The position numbers and the translations under genes were made by a program. The notes below the pieces were generated by a model that saw only the letters and a program-made list of their open reading frames with translations, had not been told where the DNA came from and searched no databases. DNA of 64,000 nucleotides from Bordetella sp. LUAb4 (GTDB lineage: Bacteria > Pseudomonadota > Gammaproteobacteria > Burkholderiales > Burkholderiaceae_B): the NCBI RefSeq assembly GCF_021325795.1, contig NZ_JAHPZX010000002.1, positions 372,001 to 436,000 on the forward strand, given 5' to 3'. Shown here one piece after another: positions 25,315 through 34,088 of this stretch; the stretch's first letter is position 1, and each line of letters starts with the position of its first letter.

Positions 25315-25992
25315 ATGCCGAAACTCAATCTGAACATCGCCGGTACCGGTGAACGCACCGTCCAGATCGACCGCCTGGTCATCGCCGGCTGGGCCGGCCG
25401 CGACGCCGAAGGCGTGCAGCATCACATCCGCGAACTGGAAGCCATCGGGGTGAAGGCGCCGACGACCGTGCCTTGCTACTACCCCCTGGCCGCCGCGCTG
25501 CTGACCACCGACGACGAAATCGAAGTGCCGCGCGCGGACTCGTCAGGCGAAGTGGAAGCCGTGCTGATGGCCACCACGGAAGGCCTGCTGGTAGGCATCG
25601 GCTCCGATCACACCGACCGCAAGGCGGAAGCCTATGACGTGACCGTCTCCAAGCAGATGTGCGCGAAGCCCGTCAGCCGTGACGTCTGGCGCTTCGACGA
25701 AGTGGCCGATCATTGGGACGACCTGATCGCACGCTGCTGGCGCACCCGCAACGGCGTGCGCGAGCTGTATCAGGAAGGCGCGATGACGTCGCTGCGCGAT
25801 CCGCGCGAGCTGGCGCAAAAATACGCGAACGCGGCCGAACTGCCCGTGGGCACCGCCATGTATTGCGGCACGCAGCCCGTCAAAGGCGAGCTGGGCTACG
25901 GCGAAAAGTTCGAGTTCGAACTGCACGATCCCAAACTGAACCGCTCGCTCAAGTGCGCGTACACCGTGCGCACCCTGCCGGTCGCCGACTAA
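25315..25992 (+). CDS. DUF2848 family protein
   Basis: The product is 225 aa, starting at ATG 25315 with AAGGA at a somewhat long distance. The sequence (VIAGWAGRDAEGVQHHIREL, GIGSDHTDRKAEAYDVTVSK, MYCGTQPVKGELGYGEKFEF) matches the DUF2848 family of cytosolic proteins with no established activity. Its late part resembles a beta-rich FAH-like fold in style, but this is only an impression. It is followed by an amidase after 52 bp and then an MFS gene, which suggests a role in using an amide-bearing compound. Confidence 0.86.
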   Translation: MPKLNLNIAGTGERTVQIDRLVIAGWAGRDAEGVQHHIRELEAIGVKAPTTVPCYYPLAAALLTTDDEIEVPRADSSGEVEAVLMATTEGLLVGIGSDHTDRKAEAYDVTVSKQMCAKPVSRDVWRFDEVADHWDDLIARCWRTRNGVRELYQEGAMTSLRDPRELAQKYANAAELPVGTAMYCGTQPVKGELGYGEKFEFELHDPKLNRSLKCAYTVRTLPVAD

Positions 25993-26044
25993 ATTCTCTG
26001 GCTCGTCATCCTGATTCGTCAATCCAGTTCGTAAGGGCTCTCAC

Positions 26045-27364
26045 ATGCAGACCATCCAACAGTTGCAGGCAGACTTGCAAGCAGGCCGTACCACCAGCGA
26101 AAAACTCACTGGCCAGGCGCTGGAAGCCATCGAAGCGCATCGCCAGCAAGGCGGCAGCGCTTTCGTTCATGTGGATGCGGAATCGGCCCTGCAGGCCGCG
26201 CGCGCCAGCGATGCCGCGCGCAAGGCCGGCTATGCGTTGTCGCCGCTGGCGGGCTTGCCGGTTTCGATCAAGGACCTGTTCGATGTGAAAGGTCAGGTGA
26301 CGCGCGCAGGCTCCAAGGCGCTGGACGGCGCCGCGCCCGCGCAGCAGGACGCCGTTGCCGTGGCGCGCCTGCGCGCGGCCGGCGCCATCCTGATCGGGCG
26401 CACCAATATGAGTGAATTCGCGTTCTCCGGCCTGGGTTGGAATCCGCATTACGGCACGCCGCGCGCACCTTACGACGAAGAACGCGTGTCGGGCGGCTCG
26501 ACTTCCGGCGGCGCGGTCAGCGTGGCCAAAGGCATGGCGGCTGTCGCGTTGGGCACCGATACCGGCGGCTCCATCCGCATTCCGTCGGCCTTCTGCGGCC
26601 TGACCGGTTTCAAGCCGACGGCGCATCGGGTTTCGCTGCAAGGCGGCGTGCCGCTTTCCACCACACTGGACTCCGCCGGGCCGCTGGCCCGTTCGGTGGC
26701 CTGCTGCGCCACGGTCGATGCCATTCTTAGCGGCCAGACCCTGGATGCCAGTCCCGCGCGTCTCGCGGGCCTGCGCTTCTACGTCACGCAAGACTTCATC
26801 GGCGACAACGTCGACGCTACGGTGGGTGCGGCCATCGAAGCGGCCTTGAGCCGCCTGTCCGCCCAAGGCGCGCAGATCGTCAAATTCGATTTCCCGGAGT
26901 TGCGCGAACTGCCCACCATCAACGGTGGCGGCGGCTTCTCCGCGGCCGAGTCCTGGCAATGGCATCGCAAGCTGCTGGCCGAACATGGCGCGGCCTACGA
27001 CCCGCGGGTCGCCACGCGTATTCGGCGTGGCGAAAGCATGGGCGCGGCCGACTATATCGAGCTGTTCCATGCGCGCGCACGCATCCAGGCCATTGCGGCC
27101 GACCGCCTGCGTGATGCGGATGCGTGGCTGATGCCCACGGTTGCCGTGGTGCCGCCGCGCGTCAGCGACCTGGCCCAGGACGAAGCCTTCTTCGCCGCCA
27201 ACGGCCTGGTGCTGCGCAACCCCAGCGTCATCAACTTCCTGGACGGTTGCGCCGTATCGCTGCCTTGCGGCGCGCCGGGCGTGGGCCTGGCCGTTTGCGG
27301 GCTGCGCGACGCCGACCAACGTATCTTGCAGGTTTCGGCCGCTGTCGAAGCCGCCCTGAACTGA
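26045..27364 (+). CDS. Amidase-signature family hydrolase
   Basis: The product is 439 aa. The Ser-cisSer-Lys triad is visible: Lys in PVSIKDLFD, Ser in GGSTSGGAVSVAKG and Ser in [19 protein letters not shown]. It hydrolyses an amide (or hydrazide/ester) bond in the cytosol. The length is normal for small single-domain amidases. A GGG-containing site precedes ATG 26045. The gene lies between DUF2848 and an ACS-type MFS transporter. The substrate is unknown; this is not an AtzG/AtzE-type pair because no small subunit is adjacent. Confidence 0.93.
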   Translation: MQTIQQLQADLQAGRTTSEKLTGQALEAIEAHRQQGGSAFVHVDAESALQAARASDAARKAGYALSPLAGLPVSIKDLFDVKGQVTRAGSKALDGAAPAQQDAVAVARLRAAGAILIGRTNMSEFAFSGLGWNPHYGTPRAPYDEERVSGGSTSGGAVSVAKGMAAVALGTDTGGSIRIPSAFCGLTGFKPTAHRVSLQGGVPLSTTLDSAGPLARSVACCATVDAILSGQTLDASPARLAGLRFYVTQDFIGDNVDATVGAAIEAALSRLSAQGAQIVKFDFPELRELPTINGGGGFSAAESWQWHRKLLAEHGAAYDPRVATRIRRGESMGAADYIELFHARARIQAIAADRLRDADAWLMPTVAVVPPRVSDLAQDEAFFAANGLVLRNPSVINFLDGCAVSLPCGAPGVGLAVCGLRDADQRILQVSAAVEAALN

Positions 27365-27419
27365 TTACCAACAGTCTCCGGTAAACGGAGCATTTTCAAT
27401 GCAAGGGGAGTTTTCACCC

Positions 27420-28754
27420 ATGTCGTCCATCGCTACTCCGGCCTCCGGCGGCGCGGCTAATCCCACGCCTTCCGAGAACGATCGCGCCCTAGCCTATCGC
27501 AAGATCGCCGTCCGCCTTATCCCCTTCCTGGTTTTCCTGTTCGTGCTGGCATGGATAGACCGCGTCAATATCGGCTTCGCCAAGCTGCAGATGCTGCAGG
27601 ACCTGCAGTTCAGCGAGACCGTGTACGGGTTGGGCGCGGGCATTTTCTTCATTGGTTATTTCCTGTTCGAAGTACCCAGCAATCTGTTGCTGGAAAAAAT
27701 CGGCGCACGCCGCACGCTGGCGCGCATCACGATCCTGTGGGGCCTGGCCTCCATGGCGATGATCTTCGTGAAGACGCCCACGCAGTTCTACGTGATGCGC
27801 TTCCTGTTGGGCGTGTTCGAGGCCGGCTTCTTCCCTGGCGTCGTGCTGTACCTGACCTATTGGTTTCCGTCTGATCGGCGCGCGCGCATCAATGGCTATT
27901 TCATGACGTCGTTCGCCATCGCGGGCGTGGTGGGTGGCCCCATCGCCGGCTTCGTCTTGAGCGTCATGAGCGACGTCGAAGGCCTGGCTGCCTGGCAATG
28001 GCTGTTCGTGATCGAGGGCATCCCTTCGGTGCTGGCGGGTTTCGCCGTGCTGGCCTGGTTGCCGGAGAAGCCTGAGAACGCGAAATGGCTGCAGCAAAGC
28101 GAGCGCGACATCGTCAAGCGCGACCTGGACAAGGAACAACGCGACCCGGCCAAGCATTCCGGCCTGCGCCATGCCTTCAATGCCAAGGTCTGGCTGTGCG
28201 CGCTGATCTATTTCTGCGTGGTCAGCGGCAATGCCACCATCGCGTTCTGGACGCCCTCCATCGTCAAGGAACTGGGTGTGCAGGGGCCGCTGAATATCGG
28301 CCTGATCTCCGCCATTCCCTTCGTGCTGGGCACCATCGCCATGGTCTGGAACGGCATCAGCTCGGATCGCAGCGGCGAGCGTCGCTGGCATTGCATCCTG
28401 GCCAGCGTCGTCGCCGCCGCCGGCCTGATGGGAACGGGTGCGCTGCTGCACAGCCCGGTCATGGCGCTGATCGCCTTGTCGGTCGCCGCCGTCGGCATCC
28501 TGGCCGCCTTCCCGGTGTTCTGGTCCTTGCCGGCTGCTTTCCTGACCGGTACCGCTGCCGCGGGCGGCATCGCCCTGATCAACTCGGTGGGCAACCTGGC
28601 CGGCTTCGCCGCGCCGTTCCTGATGGGATGGCTGCGCGACAAGACGGGCACGCTGGAATCGGGTCTCTACAGCGTCGCCGCGATGGAACTGTGCGCCGCG
28701 ATCCTGGTGCTGGTGTTCATCAAGGTCAAGCGCGGGCAGCCGACGCGGGCGTAA
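27420..28754 (+). CDS. MFS transporter, ACS (anion:cation symporter) family
   Basis: The product is 444 aa from ATG 27420, which has AAGGGGAG nine bases upstream. ATG 27399, with GGAG, is a possible alternative adding seven residues. There are 12 membrane segments. The first contains LVFLFVLAWIDRVNIGFAKL, typical of the ACS family of organic anion (phthalate, tartrate, sugar acid) carriers. It probably imports the substrate of the DUF2848-amidase pair. A long inverted repeat closes the transcription unit. Confidence 0.9.
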   Translation: MSSIATPASGGAANPTPSENDRALAYRKIAVRLIPFLVFLFVLAWIDRVNIGFAKLQMLQDLQFSETVYGLGAGIFFIGYFLFEVPSNLLLEKIGARRTLARITILWGLASMAMIFVKTPTQFYVMRFLLGVFEAGFFPGVVLYLTYWFPSDRRARINGYFMTSFAIAGVVGGPIAGFVLSVMSDVEGLAAWQWLFVIEGIPSVLAGFAVLAWLPEKPENAKWLQQSERDIVKRDLDKEQRDPAKHSGLRHAFNAKVWLCALIYFCVVSGNATIAFWTPSIVKELGVQGPLNIGLISAIPFVLGTIAMVWNGISSDRSGERRWHCILASVVAAAGLMGTGALLHSPVMALIALSVAAVGILAAFPVFWSLPAAFLTGTAAAGGIALINSVGNLAGFAAPFLMGWLRDKTGTLESGLYSVAAMELCAAILVLVFIKVKRGQPTRA

Positions 28755-28767
28755 GCGTCGATTGACG

Positions 28768-28849
28768 AAGGGCCACGCTACGTGGACCGCCCTCTAATAG
28801 TTGGAAGTAAATCCGACAATTGAGATGCGGTCCAGAGCGTGGCCCTTTT
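28768..28849 (+). terminator. Long-stem terminator with large loop
   Basis: The left arm (28768-28790, containing AAGGGCCACGCT and GGACCGC) pairs with the right arm (28827-28849, containing GCGGTCC and AGCGTGGCCCTT). A short internal bulge and a 36-base AT-rich loop separate the parts. The right arm ends in TTTT. It lies between the convergent MFS and HxlR genes. The stem (about 19 bp) is much longer than usual. Confidence 0.65.
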
Positions 28850-28891
28850 GCTATCTGGCGGCGCCACGGACGCGCCTGGCGCAGGCAACGC

Positions 28892-29326
28892 CTACCTACG
28901 CTGATAAACAACGCCTTTGATCAAGACCTGCTCCTGCTCGGGCTCCTCATCGAAGCGCTGCCGCGCATTCTCGATGACCGTCTGATTCTCGTGCGCCCAT
29001 TTGAGCAAGCCCATGACCGGCTTCAGCAGGGTGCTTCCCAATTCGGTAAGTTCGTAGTCGACCCGTGGCGGGATCGTGGGGAATACCGTGCGCGAGACCA
29101 GGCCGTCGCGCTCCAGACCGCGCAGGGTCAACGTCAGCATCCGTTGCGAGATGCCATCCACTTCGCGCTTCAACTCGTTGAAGCGCCGGGTACCGCCGGA
29201 CAAGGTGGCGATGATGTAGAGACTCCACTTATCGCCCACGCGGTCGAGAATCAGGCGCGTGGCCTCGCAGCCGCCGGTATCGGGTTTTGGGATCGCGCCA
29301 GGCAAATGGCTGTACCTCGGTGACAT
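28892..29326 (-). CDS. HxlR-family regulator
   Basis: The product is 144 aa from ATG 29324-29326 with AGAAGG upstream. The HxlR winged helix is complete (GGCEATRLILDRVGDKWSLY, FNELKREVDGISQRMLTLTL, YELTELGSTLLKPV). The single N-terminal Cys in GGCEATR occupies the position used for thiol sensing in YodB-type members. It is divergent from an azoreductase gene, the same pairing as known quinone/diamide sensors. It probably represses that gene through the repeats in the gap. Confidence 0.93.
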   Translation of the reverse strand: MSPRYSHLPGAIPKPDTGGCEATRLILDRVGDKWSLYIIATLSGGTRRFNELKREVDGISQRMLTLTLRGLERDGLVSRTVFPTIPPRVDYELTELGSTLLKPVMGLLKWAHENQTVIENARQRFDEEPEQEQVLIKGVVYQRR

Positions 29327-29360
29327 GAATGTGCCTTCTTGTGGGCCGGAGAAAGGAAAC

Positions 29361-29406
29361 TTACCATCCTCGGTATCGAGTGGTAATCATATACCTAAAG
29401 ATTACC
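29361..29406. promoter_or_regulatory. Helically phased TACC/GGTA operator array
   Basis: TTACCA (29361) pairs with TGGTAA (29381), and GGTAATC (29382) pairs with GATTACC (29400). TACC or GGTA quartets start at 29362, 29372, 29382, 29392 and 29403, one per DNA turn. It lies in the divergent gap between the HxlR and azoreductase genes, immediately upstream of the latter. Confidence 0.65.
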
Positions 29407-29434
29407 TAGTTCTCTTTTGATACCTGGAGCCCCC

Positions 29435-30055
29435 ATGAGCAATGTTCTGCTGATCACTTCCAGCCCGCGCGGCGCGGAAAGCCAATCCACTCGCCTGGCG
29501 GCCGACCTTGCGCGCAAGCTCATCGACCAACACGCCGGCGGCACACTGACGGTGCGTGATCTGTACGCCCAGCCCGTGCCGTACATCGACGAGGCGTATG
29601 TGTTGGGGCGTATGCTGCCCGCCGAGAGCCGCAACCCCGCGCAAGCCGTCGCTGTCGCCCAGGCCGAAACGCTGGTGGCGGAACTGCAGGCCGCGGACAT
29701 CATCGTGATCGGTTCCGGCATGATCAATTTCGGCACCTCGACGCAGTTGAAGGCCTGGATCGACTACATCGCCTGGCCGGGCGTCACGTTCAAGTATGCC
29801 GATGGCCAAGCGCAGGGACTGATCACCGGCAAGAAGGTCTATCTGGTCACCGCGTCGGGCGCCATCTACGCTGACGGCCCCTATGCCGAGTTCGATTTCC
29901 ATTCGGACTACTTGAAGCACTTGTTGGGTTTCATCGGCCTGTCCGATATCGACCACATCCGTGTCGAAGGGCTCTCTTATGGCCCCGACGCGGCGGCCGG
30001 CGCCATCGCCACTGCGGAAACGGCAATGGAAACCCTGCTCGCCAAGGCGGCTTGA
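29435..30055 (+). CDS. azoR: FMN-dependent NADH-azoreductase
   Basis: The product is 206 aa with TGGAG before ATG 29435. It has the AzoR flavodoxin-like fold: ITSSPRGAESQSTRLA (FMN phosphate loop), GSGMINFGTSTQLKAWIDY and WPGVTFKYADG. It reduces quinones and azo compounds with NADH as a two-electron flavoenzyme. The HxlR neighbour fits induction by electrophiles. The length is normal for AzoR. Confidence 0.93.
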   Translation: MSNVLLITSSPRGAESQSTRLAADLARKLIDQHAGGTLTVRDLYAQPVPYIDEAYVLGRMLPAESRNPAQAVAVAQAETLVAELQAADIIVIGSGMINFGTSTQLKAWIDYIAWPGVTFKYADGQAQGLITGKKVYLVTASGAIYADGPYAEFDFHSDYLKHLLGFIGLSDIDHIRVEGLSYGPDAAAGAIATAETAMETLLAKAA

Positions 30056-30080
30056 CGCATTCGCCTGACAGCGGGGGCGA

Positions 30081-30977
30081 TCACCCCGGGCCGTCGCTAC
30101 CCGCCGCCAAAAGCGGCACGATGACATCGCTGACCGGCGTCGGAATGCCGTGAGATCGGCCCAACCGCTGTATCACGCCGTTTCGGCCATCCCACTCCAG
30201 GGGCCGTCCAGCCTGTCGATCGGCGAGAATGGACGTGCCCAGGTCAGGGGGTGAATGGCGGAACCCATTCACGACTTCCTGCGCAACCTGATCGTCGAGC
30301 TTCGCGCCCTCCGCGCGAGCGACCTCGAGACATTCCCTTGCGTAAGCGAGCGCCAGCGCGCCGATATCGGCCCGGGCGAACATGCCGGCGCGCCGACCGG
30401 CCAATACCATCAAACCCGCCACGGCATTCTGTAGAAGCTTGCGCCATGCGACCGTGGTGAAGTCCGACACGGCCTCGACAGAACATCTCGTCCCGCTCAA
30501 AGCGGCGAGTACCGCGCCGGTTGCCGGTGTGTCCGGCAGCGTCAGGCGTGCTGTCCCCCGCAGCCACACCGACGCGTCCGCTTCGCGCTGGGCAGGGAAC
30601 CAGACCACCGACGGCAGTACAGGATTGTCCGGCAGGTACCGCGCGAAATGCGCTCGCTGTTCCACCCCATTCTGCAGCACGCAGACGACGGTGCCCGCAT
30701 GACACAATGCCGCCAGCCAAGGGGCCGCGGCCTCGATCTGCGTCGCTTTGACCGCGACGAAGACCAGATCGAATGGGTGGACTATCGTTGCCGGGTCGGT
30801 TCGAACTGGCCCTGGCACGACAATGCGCCCGCCATCGAACCGTAGCTCCAGGTGTTCGTGGGCGCTGCGCCCACAAATCACCGGCGTGCGGCCAGCTTCG
30901 TGCAGCGCCGCTGCCACCGTGGTGCCAATTGCGCCGGGGCCGACCAGGGCAATGCCTGAACTGTCAGAAATCGTCAT
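30081..30977 (-). CDS. Ketopantoate reductase-like (ApbA/PanE) protein
   Basis: The product is 298 aa from ATG 30975-30977; a GTG two codons earlier is possible. The Rossmann NADP motif GPGAIGTTVAAALHEAG sits at the N-terminus. The catalytic region WRKLLQNAVAG and the C-terminal motif LEWDGRNGVIQRLGRSHGI are those of PanE-type 2-dehydropantoate 2-reductases. No pantothenate gene is near, so it may be a paralogue reducing another 2-oxo acid. It is convergent with azoR at a 25-bp gap. Confidence 0.86.
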   Translation of the reverse strand: MTISDSSGIALVGPGAIGTTVAAALHEAGRTPVICGRSAHEHLELRFDGGRIVVPGPVRTDPATIVHPFDLVFVAVKATQIEAAAPWLAALCHAGTVVCVLQNGVEQRAHFARYLPDNPVLPSVVWFPAQREADASVWLRGTARLTLPDTPATGAVLAALSGTRCSVEAVSDFTTVAWRKLLQNAVAGLMVLAGRRAGMFARADIGALALAYARECLEVARAEGAKLDDQVAQEVVNGFRHSPPDLGTSILADRQAGRPLEWDGRNGVIQRLGRSHGIPTPVSDVIVPLLAAGSDGPG

Positions 30978-31124
30978 TGTCACTATCCGCGATCACATCG
31001 AAGACCTGGTAAACCACCAGGACGAGTAGAAGCTCATGGTTGAGCATTCTAGTGCCGAGCTTGCTCGCAGGACAAAATCGTTTCTAGCGCGCCAGGGTAT
31101 CGACCCTGCCGGCTGGCACCCGGG

Positions 31125-31628
31125 CTATCGATTGGAAGGAAGCCCGCCTGGCTCTTGGGCCGTCCCGCCTGCCCCCACAGCCACGGGTGCGACGGCCACG
31201 TACGGCTGCAACTTCGCGTCGATTCTCGACAGGTGCAAGTTCATAAATGAAAAGACCATCGCCAAACCGGCAATGCCCATGCCGGCCATCCATCGAATAA
31301 GCCTTGACTCAAGGCCAGACATATCGGCTTTGAGCGAAAGCACATCCGATTTCGACTCGAGTTTCCACGTGTGAAAATCAGCGCTCGACTTGGATTGCGC
31401 CTCATGAAATTCAGATTTCAATTCAATCTTCAGCGCAAGCAAATCGGACTTGGTCGCCAAGGTGGGCAACACCGTTTCCACGCTTACCAGCCGAGACAGG
31501 GCATCCGCTGCATCTGGCCGGGCCCTGGACCGCAACTTTGAGACAGGATTGGTACGCACGTTCTCTTCTCCCTGGGGTGCTCGATAGCGCCTCTGCGTAG
31601 GGAACACTTCCAGGCATTGTGTGTCCAT
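31125..31628 (-). CDS. Hypothetical coiled-coil protein with one C-terminal membrane helix
   Basis: The product is 167 aa from ATG 31626-31628 with GAGG upstream. A GTG start 23 codons further in, with GGGAGAA, is an alternative that gives about 144 aa. Residues about 55-115 form a charged coiled coil. Residues about 118-140 are a hydrophobic segment (GIAGLAMVFSFMN inside it). The tail is Pro/Gly/Ala-rich. It resembles small inner-membrane coiled-coil proteins of unknown function (DUF1640-like in layout). No partner is suggested by the neighbours. Confidence 0.65.
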   Translation of the reverse strand: MDTQCLEVFPTQRRYRAPQGEENVRTNPVSKLRSRARPDAADALSRLVSVETVLPTLATKSDLLALKIELKSEFHEAQSKSSADFHTWKLESKSDVLSLKADMSGLESRLIRWMAGMGIAGLAMVFSFMNLHLSRIDAKLQPYVAVAPVAVGAGGTAQEPGGLPSNR

Positions 31629-31756
31629 CGTCGACCTCCATGCATCCGCGTCATCGCAACAAAGGCAATGTAGTGGGCAACGGCGTGGCCCGCTATTCGT
31701 AAACATACGCGAGGGAAAACCCTTAAATGGAAGGCTCCGCCGCTCCTGCGCGCGGC

Positions 31757-32344
31757 CTAACGCGCTGGCGTGTCGAACCTGCCGGACGGCGCCCGAGCCG
31801 CTCTACCTTCGAGTCCCTCGGCCAGGCGCAGATGTTCTTTCATCATCGGCAGGTACTTCTTGGCGAATTCCTTCACGTCAGGATCTTTCGCCTCTTTCGC
31901 CGCTTCCGCGAAAACATTCATTGCATGCGTATGCGCGTTAGCGCCTATGCGTTCGGCAAACTTGGTGTCGAAACTGCTGTCCGCCACATCCAGCGCTTTC
32001 AACTCCAGCTTCTGCGTGGTCCCGGGCTCGCCAGGCAACGCATACCCCTTTGACTTGGCCAGCGTGGCAAGATCCCGGCTCATCGCAATGTGGTCCTTGA
32101 TCATCCGCTCAGCGAATGTCTTGATATCGGCGCTGCCGGACTTTTGCAGAGCCAGCTTGCTGCCCGCCATCTCGAACAGCCCCGCGCGGGCGGCATCATC
32201 GAGAAAGCCACGATCCTTGGCGTCCAGCTTCTGTTCCTGCTGTCCGGCGGCCGTCGACGCCGGACGCTGCGCGAGCGCCCATGGCGTCCCCAGGCACGTT
32301 GCGATGCTCAGCACCACTACCGCACTTCTCTGTTTCGTCCACAT
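31757..32344 (-). CDS. DUF4142 family exported protein
   Basis: The product is 195 aa with a signal peptide (residues 1-25, cleavage after PWALA). AAGGAG lies upstream of ATG 32342-32344. The DUF4142 domain, a helical ferritin-like bundle, is at residues about 40-180 (FLDDAARAGLFEMAGSKLAL, FAERMIKDHIAMSRDL, ANAHTHAMNVFAEAAKE). Members are periplasmic or outer-surface proteins linked to stress; no activity is established. Convergent neighbours do not indicate a pathway. Confidence 0.93.
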   Translation of the reverse strand: MWTKQRSAVVVLSIATCLGTPWALAQRPASTAAGQQEQKLDAKDRGFLDDAARAGLFEMAGSKLALQKSGSADIKTFAERMIKDHIAMSRDLATLAKSKGYALPGEPGTTQKLELKALDVADSSFDTKFAERIGANAHTHAMNVFAEAAKEAKDPDVKEFAKKYLPMMKEHLRLAEGLEGRAARAPSGRFDTPAR

Positions 32345-32554
32345 TTGCGTTCTCCTTGATTCGTCGCGGACACGGGGTCGGTGGACAGGAAGTCACGCCC
32401 GCCCCGGGTTGGCGCCGTGATACGCAAAAAAGGTGCCGCAGCGATAGGGAAAGCGTGGCGAGCGCAATAACGACTGACGAGCGGAAACAAGTTGAAAGCG
32501 CTGCTGCGTTCAGGGCCGTGTCAATCTGCCTGTATCCGGGAAGAGGAGATAACA

Positions 32555-33949
32555 ATGAGCACAGAAAACGCCGCTAGTACAGGTACCCCTCTGAAGCGCG
32601 TGATGGGGCCCAAACTGTTATTGCTTTTCATCGTGGGAGATATCCTTGGCACTGGCGTCTATGCCCTCACCGGCCAGGTTGCCGGTGAAGTCGGCGGCGC
32701 GGCCTGGCTGCCTTTCCTGATCGCCTTTGTCGTTGCCCTGCTGACCGCCTTTTCCTATCTGGAACTGGTGACCAAGTATCCGAAGGCGGCCGGCGCCGCC
32801 CTGTATGTGCACAAGGCCTTCGGCGTGCACTTCCTGACGTTCATCGTCTGCTTCACGGTGATGTGTTCGGGCCTGACCTCGGCCGCCACGGCCTCGCGGG
32901 CCTTCTCCGCCAATCTGTTCGTGGCTTTGGGCGTCGAACCGGGAGCCACGACCGTAACGCTGGGCGCGCTGGGATTCATGCTGCTGGTGATGATCGTCAA
33001 CTTCCGCGGAGCGTCCGAGAGCGTGAAGGCCAACGTGGTGCTGACGCTGGTCGAACTGAGCGGCCTGCTGCTGGTGATCGTGCTGGGCTTCTGGGCGATC
33101 GCCGGTGGCCAGGCTGACTTCTCGCGCGTCATCGCCTTCGAGACACCGCAGGACAAGAGCGTATTCCTGGCCGTGACCTCGGCCACCGGCCTGGCGTTCT
33201 TCGCCATGGTGGGCTTCGAGGACTCCGTCAATATGGCCGAGGAAACGCACGAGCCGAATCGCATCTTTCCCAAGGTCATGCTGACCGGGCTGGGTATCAC
33301 CGCCCTCATCTATGTGCTGGTGTCGATCTGCGCGGTCGCGTTGATCCCTGTGGGTGAACTGGCCAAGAGCTCGACGCCCTTGGTCCTGGTGGTACAGCGT
33401 GCGGCCCCCAACCTGCCGATGGACAAGATCATGCCGATCATCTCCATGTTCGCGGTCGCGAATTCGGCATTGATCAACATGATGATGGCGAGCCGTCTGC
33501 TGTACGGCATGTCGCGCCAGGGTGTGCTGCCAGCCTTCCTGGCCGCGGTGCACAAACGCACTCAGACGCCGTGGGTCGCCATCCTGTTCACCACCGCCCT
33601 GGGCCTGGCATTGATCATCCTGGTTGCCAGCAGCAGTTCGGAAGCCATTCGGGCCTTGGGCGGGACCACCTCGTTGCTGTTGCTGGGCGTATTCACCTTC
33701 GTGAACGTGGCCGTGCTGGTCCTGCGGCGCGACCGCGTCCAGCACGAACATTTCCGCATCGCCACGCTATTCCCCTGGCTCGGGGCGGCGGCCTGCCTGT
33801 TCCTGGTACTGCCCGTCACCGGCCGCGACGCCATCCAATACCAGGTGGCCGGCTGGCTGTTGGCCTTGGGCGTAGTGATGTGGGGCATCACCGTGCTGAC
33901 CCACCGCCAAGGGGTGGCCCGCCTGGATCCGGAAGAATTGAAGGAGTAG
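32555..33949 (+). CDS. APC-superfamily amino acid permease
   Basis: The product is 464 aa from ATG 32555 with GAGGAG. It has about 12 membrane segments and the APC signature near the first helix (IVGDILGTGVYALTGQVAGE). Conserved segments such as FFAMVGFEDSVNMAEETHEP and YGMSRQGVLPAFLAAVHKRT are typical of amino acid/polyamine/organocation transporters. It imports or exchanges an amino acid or amine across the inner membrane; specificity is not evident. It stands alone between the divergent DUF4142 gene and the orphan receptor gene. Confidence 0.93.
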   Translation: MSTENAASTGTPLKRVMGPKLLLLFIVGDILGTGVYALTGQVAGEVGGAAWLPFLIAFVVALLTAFSYLELVTKYPKAAGAALYVHKAFGVHFLTFIVCFTVMCSGLTSAATASRAFSANLFVALGVEPGATTVTLGALGFMLLVMIVNFRGASESVKANVVLTLVELSGLLLVIVLGFWAIAGGQADFSRVIAFETPQDKSVFLAVTSATGLAFFAMVGFEDSVNMAEETHEPNRIFPKVMLTGLGITALIYVLVSICAVALIPVGELAKSSTPLVLVVQRAAPNLPMDKIMPIISMFAVANSALINMMMASRLLYGMSRQGVLPAFLAAVHKRTQTPWVAILFTTALGLALIILVASSSSEAIRALGGTTSLLLLGVFTFVNVAVLVLRRDRVQHEHFRIATLFPWLGAAACLFLVLPVTGRDAIQYQVAGWLLALGVVMWGITVLTHRQGVARLDPEELKE

Positions 33950-34037
33950 TCCCGCTGTCAGCAGCCGGGGCGGTCTTCTCCAATAGCGCATGGACATCGT
34001 CGGCGCCGCAAACCGCTTATAGCCAGGCCAAAAATTT

Positions 34038-34053
34038 GGTACGCTGCCGTACC
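34038..34053. promoter_or_regulatory. Small inverted repeat upstream of the amino-acid receptor gene
   Basis: Arms GGTACG and CGTACC are separated by CTGC, 36 bp before the receptor start. It may be an operator or a 5' leader hairpin. No other support. Confidence 0.35.
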
Positions 34054-34088
34054 CCAAAACCTATGCGCCAGGTCGCGCGACAAAATAA

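Noticed and set aside
26045-27364. AtzE-type assignment for this amidase
   Set aside because: No small AtzG-like partner is adjacent, unlike the pair at 36178-37799.
28768-28849. Insertion-sequence remnant
   Set aside because: No transposase fragment or target duplication is visible. The T run and convergent genes fit a terminator.
31036-31374. Plus-strand frame near the coiled-coil gene
   Set aside because: It is mostly antisense to the minus-strand coiled-coil/membrane protein and has no motif.
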